Below, in pieces: positions 22,321-30,039 of a DNA stretch of 37,737 nt. The position numbers were made by a program, and so were the translations under genes. The number at the start of each line of letters is the position of its first letter. Within the stretch, counting starts at the first letter, position 1. A model generated the notes under the pieces. It saw only the letters and a program-made list of their open reading frames with translations. It ran no database searches and was not told the origin of the DNA. Source of the stretch: a virus; IMG/VR virus record IMGVR_UViG_3300029267_001495, positions 1-37,737 of that record, one strand, 5' to 3'.

Positions 22321-23012
22321 TACGCCGCATCGTCAGCGTCAACGACCTGGCCCTCCACGGGCTTGGCCGCCGCCTGTTCGAGGAGCGCCTTGACCGGAAC
22401 ACCGGACCGCGCGCTCTCCTTGAGGATGGCCTCGGTCGCCTCAAGCACCCGACGCCGCTTCTTGTCGTCATCGAACACAGCCTGTGGCGCATCCTTGCCG
22501 AACCGCTGGGTGAAGGTGACCTTGACTTCTTCCTTCCACTCGTGGTCCTGGCCGACCTTCGGCAGGTAGCCCGCATCGGCGAGGATCTTGTGGCGGTTGA
22601 CGAGCGCGTTGTTCATCACCATCAGGAACTTGGCCTTGAGATGGCCGTTCGTAGCGCCCATGTACTCGACGTAAGCGTCCTCGGCGACCTTCTCGAGCTT
22701 GGCCGCCGTCATGCCGACGTCGATCGCTGCGTTCTTCGGATCCTTCAGCTCGTCGGTACGATAGCCGAGCCGGTCCTTCCACCACTTGATGTCACGCTCG
22801 ATGGTCCGCTCGGTGACTCCGTGGTCCTGGGCCATCTGGTAGTTCGGGACGCCCGCGCAGTGGGACTCCCAGACCGCGAGCCGCCGCTTCTCGACCAGCG
22901 AGCGATAGCGCCTCTTGTTCTTGCTGATCGCGGCCTGCTGCTTCGGAGTCAACAGAGATCGCTGCGGGTTGTTGCCCGAGTTGTTGCCCGAGTTGTTGCC
23001 CGAGTTGCTCAC
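22320..23012 (-). CDS. Probable terminase small subunit (HTH DNA-binding)
   Basis: 230 residues. GTG at 23012 overlaps the sigma gene's stop (GTGA). It begins with an Asn/Ser/Gly repeat, then a basic segment and a helix-turn-helix NYQMAQDHGVTERTIERDIK (about 75-95) followed by a long helical part (KLEKVAEDAYVEYMGATNGH). Immediately upstream of the large subunit and with this layout, a small terminase subunit that recognises packaging DNA is the best call. The C-terminus is acidic (EGQVVDADDAA). Family identity cannot be proven by eye; a different HTH regulator is possible. Confidence 0.65.
   Translation of the reverse strand: MSNSGNNSGNNSGNNPQRSLLTPKQQAAISKNKRRYRSLVEKRRLAVWESHCAGVPNYQMAQDHGVTERTIERDIKWWKDRLGYRTDELKDPKNAAIDVGMTAAKLEKVAEDAYVEYMGATNGHLKAKFLMVMNNALVNRHKILADAGYLPKVGQDHEWKEEVKVTFTQRFGKDAPQAVFDDDKKRRRVLEATEAILKESARSGVPVKALLEQAAAKPVEGQVVDADDAA
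22968..23006 (-). repeat. Tandem 12-base coding repeat (AACTCGGGCAAC x3)
   Basis: Three copies plus a partial fourth at the start of the small terminase gene, encoding Asn-Ser-Gly-Asn repeats. Copies are identical at the base level, so slippage is recent and copy number may vary between relatives. Confidence 0.8.
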
Positions 23013-23896
23013 TCCTCGGCGAGAACCTCCTGCAACCAGGATAGCACCAGCTCGCAAGCCGCGCCCTCATCTAAGTTTCCACCGTCCTCTGTCAGCGCCG
23101 ACGCAAACTCGACGATCTCGGACTCGACGCACGAACCGGCGACGCCCTGGCAAGCGTACTTGACGTTCTTGCGGACCCGGCCTGTGACGCCCTGGTGCGA
23201 CGGGAGCAGGTCGCAGAGCTGGCGATCGGTGCAGAGCGCCTTCAGGAACTTCTTCTTCACCCGCGAGGACCACGCCTCGATCGCGCGCTTCGTTCCCTTA
23301 CGGCCTGCGGCCTTGGCCGCGCCCTCAGCGTCGCCTTTGCTGGGCATCTTGAACTCGTCGTCGCCGCCGAACAGCGACATGATGAACGCCTTCTCGGCCT
23401 TGGTGAAGTGGCCGGTCATCGCGCGCGCGACGGCCCCTCGCACGACCTCGCGCTTGGTAGTGGACATCTTCTTCCGGGTGAGGCCGGAGGCGACCCCCCT
23501 CCCACCAGGCGCCACGTCCACAGAGATGCCGGTCATCCCCCGCCTGCCCTTGCTCTTCCGCAAGTTGATCGTCGCATTGATCACGGTCCGGTGCAGCCAG
23601 GGGACGATGCCGCCGGGGTCCTTCTCGAACTTCGCCAGCTGACCCGGCTCGAGGAGCTTGGTCAGCGCATCCTGCACGACATCTTCGACATCTTCGTTCG
23701 AGAGCGAGCCCCGGCCGCGCGCGCGAGCCGTCGCCTTGAGGTTCTTGTCGAGCTTCGTCACAAGATCGCCAAGCGCGCTCATGTCCCCGGCGATGGCCCT
23801 CTTGGCCAGCTTCTCGATCACACCGGAGCCCTCCACGAGGGGATAACGAGAGAAGAAGAGATGCGCATCGATCGCGTTCTCGGCGAGAGTGTTCAC
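23009..23896 (-). CDS. RNA polymerase sigma-70-like factor (ECF-like)
   Basis: 295 residues from GTG at 23896 with GGAGG four bases upstream and a GTGA overlap with the ParB-like gene. Region 2 is clear (about 35-115): GDMSALGDLVTKLDKNLKA, then LSNEDVEDVVQDALTKLLE and VPWLHRTVINATINLRKSKG. Region 4 is less typical (about 165-225, FTKAEKAFIMSLFGGDDEFK then KRAIEAWSSRVKKKFLKALC). A C-terminal extension with several cysteines follows. It lies directly before the terminase genes, so it may direct host polymerase to late phage promoters, though that is inference. An unusual insertion separates regions 2 and 4. Confidence 0.8.
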   Translation of the reverse strand: MNTLAENAIDAHLFFSRYPLVEGSGVIEKLAKRAIAGDMSALGDLVTKLDKNLKATARARGRGSLSNEDVEDVVQDALTKLLEPGQLAKFEKDPGGIVPWLHRTVINATINLRKSKGRRGMTGISVDVAPGGRGVASGLTRKKMSTTKREVVRGAVARAMTGHFTKAEKAFIMSLFGGDDEFKMPSKGDAEGAAKAAGRKGTKRAIEAWSSRVKKKFLKALCTDRQLCDLLPSHQGVTGRVRKNVKYACQGVAGSCVESEIVEFASALTEDGGNLDEGAACELVLSWLQEVLAEE

Positions 23897-24816
23897 TTGT
23901 CCTCCCACTCCTTCAGCTCCCGCGTTATGGCTGTCACGAGGAACTCGTCAATGTGCGCCGAGTTGCCCTTACAGGCGGCCACCATCCGCTTGACGAGCGG
24001 CGCGAGATACTGACTCGTGTCCACAACCACATGACACCTCTCGTCCCTCCCATCGGCGAGGACGAGGTAGCCATTCTCCACTGTGTCAGCGCTCTGCACG
24101 AGCACCTCTTCCCAGGCGGCTTTGAACGCCCGACCGAGGCTCTCGCGAGCGCGATAGGCATCGGCCTTGTCCTGGTCGCTGTCCTTCGCCGGACCGGATG
24201 GCGGCTGCGGCGTCTGCGGCGTCTGCGACCCCTGATCATCGGACGGGGAAGCTTGGTCAGCGCTGCCCCGCTTCCTGTTGGCCGCAGATCGCCTCCGCTC
24301 GTCCCGGTCGCCCTTGCCCTTCTCCAGGTTCCGCAGCGTCTCCTCGCGCAGTAGGGCGCGCTGGCGCACGATCTCTGCGCGCGTCTGGGTCTTGGTGGAG
24401 ATGTCGGCCTCGAGCTTCCGCCACTTCTGCTCGTTGACCTTCCCCCGGAGATTGTTCCGCTTCACCGACCAGAGCTTGACCTCGTGCTCCTCCTTCTCGG
24501 TGAGGTGCACCTTCAGCACGGCGGGCACGTGCGTCATCTCCAGAGCGATGGCGGCTCGGGCTCGGTGCTCGCCGGACGGCACGAGGTACTTACCAGCCTC
24601 GGCGGGAATCGGGATGACGCCGAGCGGCTCGTCGAACCCGCTCTCATCGACCTCGGCCACCAGCTCGCTGAACTCGGTATCCGACATCTCGTTCACGTTC
24701 CAGTCCGTGAACTCGAGGGCGTCGATGGGGATCACCCGCGCGTCGCACCAGACCGGGAACTTGTTGAAATCGTCGATGGCCTGTTGCTGGACCTCGCTCA
24801 GGGCGGCCTCGGACAT
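23893..24816 (-). CDS. ParB/Srx-fold protein
   Basis: 307 residues. I chose ATG at 24816 (GGAGG just upstream) over a longer frame that would overlap the preceding gene. Residues about 25-110 form a ParB-like nucleotide-binding domain: ARVIPIDALEF, then FDEPLGVIPI and the signature GEHRARAAIALE, the site that binds CTP in ParB proteins. A charged helical region follows (about 115-190), a Gln/Pro/Ser-rich linker, and a C-terminal domain (about 215-307). No centromere-like repeat array is visible nearby, so plasmid-type partition is unlikely; phage ParB-like proteins may act as nucleases or regulators. Its position between two sigma-like genes is notable. Confidence 0.8.
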   Translation of the reverse strand: MSEAALSEVQQQAIDDFNKFPVWCDARVIPIDALEFTDWNVNEMSDTEFSELVAEVDESGFDEPLGVIPIPAEAGKYLVPSGEHRARAAIALEMTHVPAVLKVHLTEKEEHEVKLWSVKRNNLRGKVNEQKWRKLEADISTKTQTRAEIVRQRALLREETLRNLEKGKGDRDERRRSAANRKRGSADQASPSDDQGSQTPQTPQPPSGPAKDSDQDKADAYRARESLGRAFKAAWEEVLVQSADTVENGYLVLADGRDERCHVVVDTSQYLAPLVKRMVAACKGNSAHIDEFLVTAITRELKEWEDK

Positions 24817-24850
24817 CGCGCCTCCAGGGTTGTCCCTAAAGGCTACCAGA

Positions 24851-25207
24851 TCACCCGGCCAGGTCCGCAAGTAGGTCTATCGCACTGGGTTCGGCCAGAT
24901 CGCACCGATCGGCTGTGAACGCCCAGCGCCGATCGAACGATCCGCGCTCGTTGGGCACCTCGACCGGGCGTAGAAGCCGGATGTGAACCGAGTCCCAGGG
25001 GCCGGGGCCTTCGGGGCGCGACACCCTGGCCAGGCGGTTGCCGTAGTCCACGGACCACCAGGTCACCAGATCGCCGCGCTTCCACGGGCAGGGCCAGTAG
25101 TGGTGGAAGAACGGCGGCTGACCAGCTGAGTCGAGGATGATGACCTTCGGCTTCTCGTCGGGCGGCGGCTTGAAGAACGGCTTGGCAGCGACGAACGAGT
25201 TGCTCAC
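24851..25207 (-). CDS. Unknown 118-residue protein
   Basis: GTG at 25207 overlaps the previous stop (GTGA). The sequence is rich in Trp and Pro with probable beta strands: PKVIILDSAGQPPFFHHYWP, then WKRGDLVTWWSVDYGNRLAR and SVHIRLLRPVEV. This suggests a small beta-barrel (SH3- or Tudor-like) domain, but no family is recognised. No membrane segment. It lies in the regulatory cluster between the two sigma-like genes. Confidence 0.65.
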   Translation of the reverse strand: MSNSFVAAKPFFKPPPDEKPKVIILDSAGQPPFFHHYWPCPWKRGDLVTWWSVDYGNRLARVSRPEGPGPWDSVHIRLLRPVEVPNERGSFDRRWAFTADRCDLAEPSAIDLLADLAG

Positions 25208-25662
25208 TGCTCGGGATCGGGGATCTCCCGGGCGGGGATGTCGAGATAGGTCTTGGGCGGCGAAGGCAGTCTGCCCCAGAGCTTCTGCCCCGCATCCTCC
25301 CCGATCACGCCGATGATCGCCTTGCGGGACACCTGGCGGTCGTTCTTCGTCTTCCACTTGATCGGCTGCCGATCTTCCATCTCGATCCGGTCGACCTCGG
25401 CCGACTTCATCGCCTCGGACAGCTCGGCCTTGAGCATCTTGGCCTTCGCGGCGGCTTCGCGCGACTCATCGGCCGCCTGCGCCGCACGCGAAGCGAGCGC
25501 CAGCACGCCCTGGGGAACGCCCGCGTTCCGCTCGACGAGCTTGCCCAGATCCTCGATTGCGTCGCCGCTCGATACGAGCGTGGGCTCGACGGGACCAGTG
25601 CCCGTCTTCTGCTGCCGCGCGCCGCCGAGCGCGTCCAGTGCGGCCTGTATGTTGTCGCTCAC
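25204..25662 (-). CDS. Unknown 152-residue helical protein
   Basis: GTG at 25662 overlaps the sigma-like gene's stop (GTGA), with AGGAGG seven bases upstream. A central long helix (ASRAAQAADESREAAAKAKM) is likely a coiled coil. The C-terminal part (RQVSRKAIIGVIGEDAGQKL then PSPPKTYLDIPAREIP) may be a small globular domain. I do not recognise it. Coupling to the sigma-like gene suggests a regulatory partner, such as an anti-sigma or appropriator factor, but that is a guess. Confidence 0.65.
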   Translation of the reverse strand: MSDNIQAALDALGGARQQKTGTGPVEPTLVSSGDAIEDLGKLVERNAGVPQGVLALASRAAQAADESREAAAKAKMLKAELSEAMKSAEVDRIEMEDRQPIKWKTKNDRQVSRKAIIGVIGEDAGQKLWGRLPSPPKTYLDIPAREIPDPEQ

Positions 25663-26966
25663 GAAAGCACCTCCTGCTGGTACGGCGCGAGCGCAGCCTG
25701 GAGCGTCTCCCTGATCGCGTTGGCGCGCTTGCGCAGGTCACCAACAGTCATACCCAGCTCCTGCGCCAGCCGGGTCGTCGATACGTCGGACATGAAGAGC
25801 CCCTCGGCGATCCGTCTGTCGACCTCGTCCAGCCCGGATAGCGCCGTTGTAACGTCCGACCGCACAGAGAGCTGACGGCTGCCCTCCCGCCGCTCCGTCG
25901 AGGAGCGGGGGACCGCGCCCGCCCCGGTCGAGTAGCTCTGGGCGTGGGGCACGAACACACCTTCATCCGCGACCGTGGGTGGAACGAGGACATCGAGCGA
26001 TACCGCGCCGCCGTGGAACCGACCGTCCGATCCCTTCCGAGCGGCAATCCTGTGGTCCTTCCGGCCGCGAAGCTGTAGCGACCGCTTGACCCGGTGACCG
26101 CAGTGGGTAACCAGCGCGGCGTGCGAAGGATGCAGCGGGTCCCACGTCCTCACACCATCGTAGATCCCATTCAGGAGCCGCGCCTCGGCCTCCTCGGTGT
26201 CGAGCAGCCCCGCCGCGATCATCTTCCTCGCGAACTTCCACATGCGGACGCGCACGCGATCGAGGATCGATGCCATCGCCTCCTCGGAGTGCTCGCCCCA
26301 CTCCCGGACGAGGGCAACGTCGATCACGTCTCGGGCGAGGCGAGCGAGAGGACTCTTGGGCAGGTTGGCGACGAGCTTGGGGATCGCATTCAGCATCGCG
26401 ATCTGTTCGCCTCCGAAGTGACCGAGGCGCGACGGCTTGATCTTCCGGTTCGCGCCCTCTTTGACCACCTTGATCGGAAGCACCCCCGCGTAGCAGACGC
26501 GAAGCGCGGCCTCGGGCTCTCTGGGGAGCACGGGCGCACCCTTCTTGTCCACGACAACCAGACCGGCGCGCGCGGCGGGCTCGAGCAGCAGCTCCCGGAC
26601 CTCGCGCGGCACCCGGCCGCGAATCTCGACGGTGTGGAAGAGCGAGTCGTGCTTGACGACCGCCGAGCTGTGCGGCTTGAGCTTCCTTCGCAGCTCGGTC
26701 ACCGCACGGCGCCGCCCCCGGCGCAGGTTGTCGCACTGGATGCAACGAGGCTGCACGCAGAGTACACGGTCGTTCGGCGCAGCAGCCTGGAGCACGGCTG
26801 CGCGCTTCTTCTTGGTGAGCCCCCGCGCGATACCGTAGGGATCGTCGGCGTAGCGGAGGCGATAGTGGGTTGATCGGGGTAACACGCGCCCACACTCGGA
26901 GCACGGCTTGTGAGTAGATGGGACTCGGCCCGTAGGCTGAGGAGCCCGGTATGCGACAGCTAGCAC
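25659..26966 (-). CDS. Sigma-70-like protein with N-terminal zinc finger
   Basis: 435 residues. GTG at 26966 is chosen because AGGAGG lies 11 bases upstream and the longer frame would run through the promoter. The N-terminus has CSEC (about 22-25) and CVQPRCIQCDN (about 70-80), a likely zinc finger. Around 260-320, LLNGIYDGVRTWDPLHPSHA and LVTHCGHRVKRSLQLRGRKD resemble sigma region 2. The C-terminus (about 372-425), with LSGLDEVDRRIAEGLFMSDV and STTRLAQELGMTVGDLRKRA, is a region 4 helix-turn-helix. A good promoter precedes it. It could redirect host RNA polymerase to phage genes. The zinc finger and long middle are not typical of ECF sigma factors. Confidence 0.7.
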   Translation of the reverse strand: MLAVAYRAPQPTGRVPSTHKPCSECGRVLPRSTHYRLRYADDPYGIARGLTKKKRAAVLQAAAPNDRVLCVQPRCIQCDNLRRGRRRAVTELRRKLKPHSSAVVKHDSLFHTVEIRGRVPREVRELLLEPAARAGLVVVDKKGAPVLPREPEAALRVCYAGVLPIKVVKEGANRKIKPSRLGHFGGEQIAMLNAIPKLVANLPKSPLARLARDVIDVALVREWGEHSEEAMASILDRVRVRMWKFARKMIAAGLLDTEEAEARLLNGIYDGVRTWDPLHPSHAALVTHCGHRVKRSLQLRGRKDHRIAARKGSDGRFHGGAVSLDVLVPPTVADEGVFVPHAQSYSTGAGAVPRSSTERREGSRQLSVRSDVTTALSGLDEVDRRIAEGLFMSDVSTTRLAQELGMTVGDLRKRANAIRETLQAALAPYQQEVLS

Positions 26967-27064
26967 GGTTCGGCGTTCCTCCTCGGGGTGGTTAGAGCTA
27001 CCCCTTAGAATACCGAAACGGCTCCGGCCTGTCACACCTATTTAGGGTTTTTCTCCTGAGTGGC
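26967..27064 (-). other. 98-base non-coding gap with promoter
   Basis: One of the AT-richer stretches in the window and the second-longest gap. It holds the promoter at 27007-27035 and the ribosome binding site of the sigma-like gene. The plus strand has a short T-run (TTTAGGGTTTTT) but no hairpin, so no terminator is called. Confidence 0.6.
27007..27035 (-). promoter_or_regulatory. Sigma-70-type promoter upstream of sigma-like gene
   Basis: On the minus strand GTGACA (27030-27035) is followed after exactly 17 bases by TATTCT (27007-27012). Both match the vegetative consensus (TTGACA, TATAAT) in four to five of six positions at ideal spacing, in a non-coding gap, 40 bases before the GTG start of the 435-residue sigma-like gene. 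This is the best promoter in the window and would be read by host housekeeping polymerase. Confidence 0.6.
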
Positions 27065-27328
27065 CTAACTATCGGTCACATCAGGAGTTGGGGGCGGCAA
27101 ATCGGGGAACAATTCAAGCTGGTCCAGGTCATCTGGTGCCGCCTCGTCGCAGTCCCGCAGCTCGGCCGCAAGGCGATCCCCCTCGAACCGGAGCAGGCCA
27201 GCGAGCGCGTAGCATAGCATGTCCAGCTTCGTTTCCACGCCCGCGCCTTCGGGTCCCGCCGCATCGAGCAGCAGGTCGTTGAGCTTCGCCAGCTCCTCCG
27301 CGTGTGCGCGCTTCTCGGCTGGCGTCAT
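27065..27328 (-). CDS. Small acidic helical protein (87 residues)
   Basis: ATG at 27328 overlaps the uracil-DNA glycosylase stop (ATGA). Mostly helical: KRAHAEELAKLNDLLLDAAG, then KLDMLCYALAGLLRFEGDRL and an acidic, Pro-rich end (DQLELFPDLPPPTPDVTDS). No family recognised. It is the last gene before the sigma gene's promoter, so it may end a transcription unit, although no terminator hairpin is visible after it. Confidence 0.65.
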   Translation of the reverse strand: MTPAEKRAHAEELAKLNDLLLDAAGPEGAGVETKLDMLCYALAGLLRFEGDRLAAELRDCDEAAPDDLDQLELFPDLPPPTPDVTDS

Positions 27329-28056
27329 GCCTCTGGCTCCGGGATCGGCTTCGGTGCACCGAACAAGCGGAACCGCTGCTGGTGCTGGACAAAACCAACG
27401 GGTCGGACCTCGTAGAGATCCTCCACCGGCGCCCCGCCGCCGCCTTGCTTGGAGGCGACGTACTCGAAGGCGCTTTCGATAGCGACCATGCACCGCTCCT
27501 CCTCGTAGGGGTTCTTGTTCCGCAGGATGTAGGCCGGGTGCCAGATTGGGTAGAAGCGGACCTCGCCGTAGAGATCGCGCCGCCGACAGACGCGGCCGAC
27601 CCACGGCCGAAACGGGTCGGCCATCTCGACCGACCCGTCGAGCAGAACGTGGTGAAGCGCGCGCTTTCCCGCGAGGATCACCGCCCACGGGTTGACCAGC
27701 TCCAGCTGGCGCACGAGCCACGGCATACAGCAATCGGTTGGCCCGCCGCGCTCGTAATCGGGAAAGCGGTTGTTCGGCGGTCTGCATTTCAAGCAATTGG
27801 TGATGAACAGGTGCTTGTGACGATCGAGGCCGACACGATCCAACCACGCGTCGAGCCGCTTTCCCGCCTTCCCGATGAACGGAGCACCGTCTCTGTCCTC
27901 GTAGTAGCCCGGCGCCTCTCCGACTAGCATGATCGGCGCGGATCTGCTCCCGTCCCCAGGCACGCGCTGCTTGCTCGTGTGCCGCAGATGGCAGCCCGTG
28001 CAGGCTTTGATCTCGAGCCGCAGCTCGAAGAGCGGATCCGCGTCAGCGCCGGTCAC
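27325..28056 (-). CDS. Uracil-DNA glycosylase, family 4 type (Fe-S)
   Basis: Removes uracil from DNA in base-excision repair. 243 residues from GTG at 28056, which shares one base with the previous TAG (TAGTG); a longer frame would overlap the 104-residue gene. Motif A GEAPGYYEDRDGAPFIGKAG (46-65) carries the catalytic acidic position of family 4; TNCLKCRPPNNR (87-97) and WHPAYIL (172-178) complete the active site. Cysteines C19, C22, C91 and C109/C110 match the 4Fe-4S ligands. The UDGX-specific KRRIH insertion is absent. The last 40 residues after the domain are an unrelated basic/Pro tail. It fits the neighbouring recombination and repair genes. Confidence 0.9.
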   Translation of the reverse strand: MTGADADPLFELRLEIKACTGCHLRHTSKQRVPGDGSRSAPIMLVGEAPGYYEDRDGAPFIGKAGKRLDAWLDRVGLDRHKHLFITNCLKCRPPNNRFPDYERGGPTDCCMPWLVRQLELVNPWAVILAGKRALHHVLLDGSVEMADPFRPWVGRVCRRRDLYGEVRFYPIWHPAYILRNKNPYEEERCMVAIESAFEYVASKQGGGGAPVEDLYEVRPVGFVQHQQRFRLFGAPKPIPEPEA

Positions 28057-28370
28057 TAGCCCTCGGTGATCTGGACCGTGCGAATGGTCTCTTCCTTGAT
28101 CTCGGCCCGGAACATGAACGGATCGGGATAAGACACGACGGTGAGCTGGCGCCCGTTGTAGAGCTTGACCCTCTCGCCGTCCTCGGCCGCCTCGAGCACG
28201 GCCCGCACGGCTCGCTTGTACTGATCCCGCCTCTTCGGGTCCTTCACGCCATCCGGTACCGGCAGCACATCGAAGTGCGTCGGCTCCCCGCCCTCGCCCA
28301 GCGAGACGGACACCAGCCGGTAGTGCAGCGGCGTGACGCTCCTTGTCTTCTTCGTCGCAGCTTCGCTCAT
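28056..28370 (-). CDS. Unknown 104-residue protein
   Basis: Starts at 28370, ATGA overlap with the previous gene; its TAG overlaps the glycosylase GTG. Beta-rich halves (HYRLVSVSLGEGGEPTHFDV and LTVVSYPDPFMFRAEIKEET) flank a helix (YKRAVRAVLEAAEDGE). No family recognised. Coupling to the glycosylase suggests a role in DNA metabolism, without direct evidence. Confidence 0.7.
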   Translation of the reverse strand: MSEAATKKTRSVTPLHYRLVSVSLGEGGEPTHFDVLPVPDGVKDPKRRDQYKRAVRAVLEAAEDGERVKLYNGRQLTVVSYPDPFMFRAEIKEETIRTVQITEG

Positions 28371-29176
28371 TCGTCATCCTCCAGTTCTTCGGTCGGTTCC
28401 CCGAACAGATCGGGGTGCTTCTCCATGTACTGCGCGAGCGCCTCGGCGGCCTTGTCATTCGGAATCCAGATGATCTTGCCGCCATAGACCCTCTCCAGGG
28501 TAGAGAGCATGTAGCGACACCTGGTGACCGGCTCTTCCTCCTTGGACATTCGGCTGGCGAGGAACTCAGTCGCGATGTTGGCAAGCGCCTCGTTCGGCGC
28601 CATCTCGTTCGGTTTACCGCGCGAGACCTCATCGAGCGCGGCCTGGACAACCTTCTGCTGCGACGGGTAGAGCTTGAAGCCCAGAGCAGTGCGCCCATCG
28701 GCCGCTGTCAGCGGCGTCGTGTCGTCAGCCGACTCGTCGTCCGTCGCCTTCGGCATATCGTCGGTAACGTCCTTGGGAGGCTCCTTCCACTTGGCGATCT
28801 TTCGGCGCAGCGCGCGCCAGCTGAGATCCTTCGCCGACTTGATCCGCCTCTTGACGTTGCTAGAGTCGGTCGCGCCGCGCAGCTCGTTAGCGCACGTGTA
28901 GCCGAGACCACTCAGCTCGGACGGCTTCAGCCCGCACTCCTTGATGAAGTGCGTCCAGATCAGCCGGACGCGCTCGGCCCGCTTCCGCGAGATCTTCATC
29001 TCGTTCTCAGCGAAGTCGTCGAACGTGTCGTGGCCCCACTGGACGAAGAGCCGCCGATGGTAGACCAGGTAGAGGTCCCGGCCCATCTGGATGTACGTCT
29101 CGTCGATCGCCCTCTTGCTGGCCCTGAGCCGCCTCCTGATCTCCTCTGGTTCGTCCTTGCTACGTCCCTGTGCCAT
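28367..29176 (-). CDS. Unknown 269-residue helical protein, possibly DNA-associated
   Basis: ATG at 29176, overlapping the upstream gene by 17 bases, with GAGGAAGG upstream. The N-terminal 120 residues are helical and basic (KRAIDETYIQMGRDLYLVYH, then FDDFAENEMKISRKRAERVR) and recall phage proteins of the DUF3102 kind that carry a helix-turn-helix, but I am not sure. An acidic linker (DDMPKATDDESADDTTPLT) leads to a second helical domain (KLYPSQQKVVQAALDEVSRG) and an acidic tail. Context between the HTH gene and the repair genes suggests DNA metabolism or regulation. Confidence 0.65.
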   Translation of the reverse strand: MAQGRSKDEPEEIRRRLRASKRAIDETYIQMGRDLYLVYHRRLFVQWGHDTFDDFAENEMKISRKRAERVRLIWTHFIKECGLKPSELSGLGYTCANELRGATDSSNVKRRIKSAKDLSWRALRRKIAKWKEPPKDVTDDMPKATDDESADDTTPLTAADGRTALGFKLYPSQQKVVQAALDEVSRGKPNEMAPNEALANIATEFLASRMSKEEEPVTRCRYMLSTLERVYGGKIIWIPNDKAAEALAQYMEKHPDLFGEPTEELEDDE

Positions 29177-29486
29177 CGTCGCCGCCTTCCTCCTCCGCTA
29201 GCCGTCGGAAGATCTCGTAGACCCGCTTGAGCTGGGCCTTCGTGACCCCCAGCTCTTGAGCCTGAGCGTTGAGAGGCGACAGACCACGCTGGTGTACGAA
29301 CCTGGAGAACGACCCGTAACCAAGCCACCCGACAGCAGCGCAGACGGGATCGCGAACGCTGTCAGAATCGACTCGCAGACCCTTCTCTCCGAGGGTAGCC
29401 CGGACAAGAGCCTCAGAGACTCTGTGTTCGGCCGCAAGGTCTCGACAGCTTCGTCCATCAACGAGGTACTCCCTCAGCAGTGACAT
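29160..29486 (-). CDS. Small protein with two helix-turn-helix-like segments
   Basis: 108 residues from ATG at 29486. Segment one (SCRDLAAEHRVSEALVRATL, about 13-32) and segment two (NAQAQELGVTKAQLKRVYEI, about 73-92) both look like helix-turn-helix units, suggesting a bipartite or resolvase/transposase-type DNA-binding protein. It has no catalytic domain. It lies just after a 28-base gap with a TATAAC box and could be the first gene of a new transcript. Target unknown. Confidence 0.7.
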   Translation of the reverse strand: MSLLREYLVDGRSCRDLAAEHRVSEALVRATLGEKGLRVDSDSVRDPVCAAVGWLGYGSFSRFVHQRGLSPLNAQAQELGVTKAQLKRVYEIFRRLAEEEGGDDGTGT

Positions 29487-29503
29487 GACAGTTTCCGTGC
29501 AGG

Positions 29504-29509
29504 GTTATA
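29504..29509 (-). promoter_or_regulatory. Possible -10 box (TATAAC) inside GGGTATAACCC
   Basis: In the 28-base gap before the HTH gene. TATAAC matches the -10 consensus at five of six positions. The best -35 at 17 bases (GTGGGA) is poor and lies inside the RuvC-like gene. The box is centred in a perfect 11-base inverted repeat GGGTATAACCC, so a repressor, perhaps the HTH protein itself, could bind there. Confidence 0.35.
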
Positions 29510-29514
29510 CCCGC

Positions 29515-30039
29515 CTAGTCCGACTCTCCCACCTCGTCGATTGCCCATCCCATGATGCCCAGCGCATCCGCCTCGTCGTCGCCATCCTTCTCGCTGTACT
29601 TCTTCGGCCTGCTGTAGTGGTCCCACCGCTCCTCGGCCGCCTCAACCATCATGTGCTTGTTCGCGTTCCCCTTGCCCGTCGCGTGCTTCTTGACCTGTAC
29701 CGGCGTTGGCGCAGCGTGGAGCAGCTCGCGCTCCTCCAGCTCGGGCAGGAGTGTGCCCACCAGGAGCTTCCCGACCTCGTTGCCCGATCGATGCTGGTTC
29801 TTCCCCCGGCCCGCGATAATCGGGCGCTCGTAGACCACGAACGCCTGCTCCGGGCCATCGGCCAAGAGGTGGTCGTCGAGCATCTCGCGGATCCACTTGC
29901 GGAACCGGAGCTGGCGCATCCCATGGCTCTCCCACCTGGTCAGCTCGAACGACTGCCTGCCGCTTGTGACGGTCCCGTTGCAGTCACGGAGCGACCACCC
30001 TGTGTATGTTCCCAGGTCCAGGGTGAGGATCGGGGTCAT
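29515..30039 (-). CDS. RuvC-like Holliday junction resolvase
   Basis: 174 residues, ATG at 30039 overlapping the nuclease gene's stop (ATGA). The RNase H-like acidic set is visible: D8 in ILTLDLGTYTGW, E71 in VVYERPIIAG, and D154/D155 plus D158 in GDDEADALGI. The sequence PTPVQVKKHATGKGNANKHM is the conserved lysine-containing helix of RuvC-like phage enzymes. It would cut four-way junctions before packaging or during recombination. The preceding gene group (RecA-like, Cas4-like, second resolvase-like) supports this. Length is typical of phage RuvC relatives. Confidence 0.85.
   Translation of the reverse strand: MTPILTLDLGTYTGWSLRDCNGTVTSGRQSFELTRWESHGMRQLRFRKWIREMLDDHLLADGPEQAFVVYERPIIAGRGKNQHRSGNEVGKLLVGTLLPELEERELLHAAPTPVQVKKHATGKGNANKHMMVEAAEERWDHYSRPKKYSEKDGDDEADALGIMGWAIDEVGESD

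Noticed and set aside
23893-24816. Plasmid-type partition system around the ParB-like gene
   Set aside because: No ParA-type ATPase and no parS-like repeats are visible nearby, so partition is not supported.
26967-27064. Rho-independent terminator at the T-run on the plus strand
   Set aside because: No stem-loop precedes the T-run in either direction.
27329-27847. Longer upstream extension of the 87-residue gene (frame open to 27847)
   Set aside because: It lies in a shadow frame of the glycosylase gene; the ATGA overlap at 27328 gives the proper start.
28057-28698. Upstream extension of the glycosylase frame to 28698
   Set aside because: The extension is Arg/Gly/Ser-rich shadow of two other genes; GTG at 28056 with the coupled TAGTG junction fits the family length.
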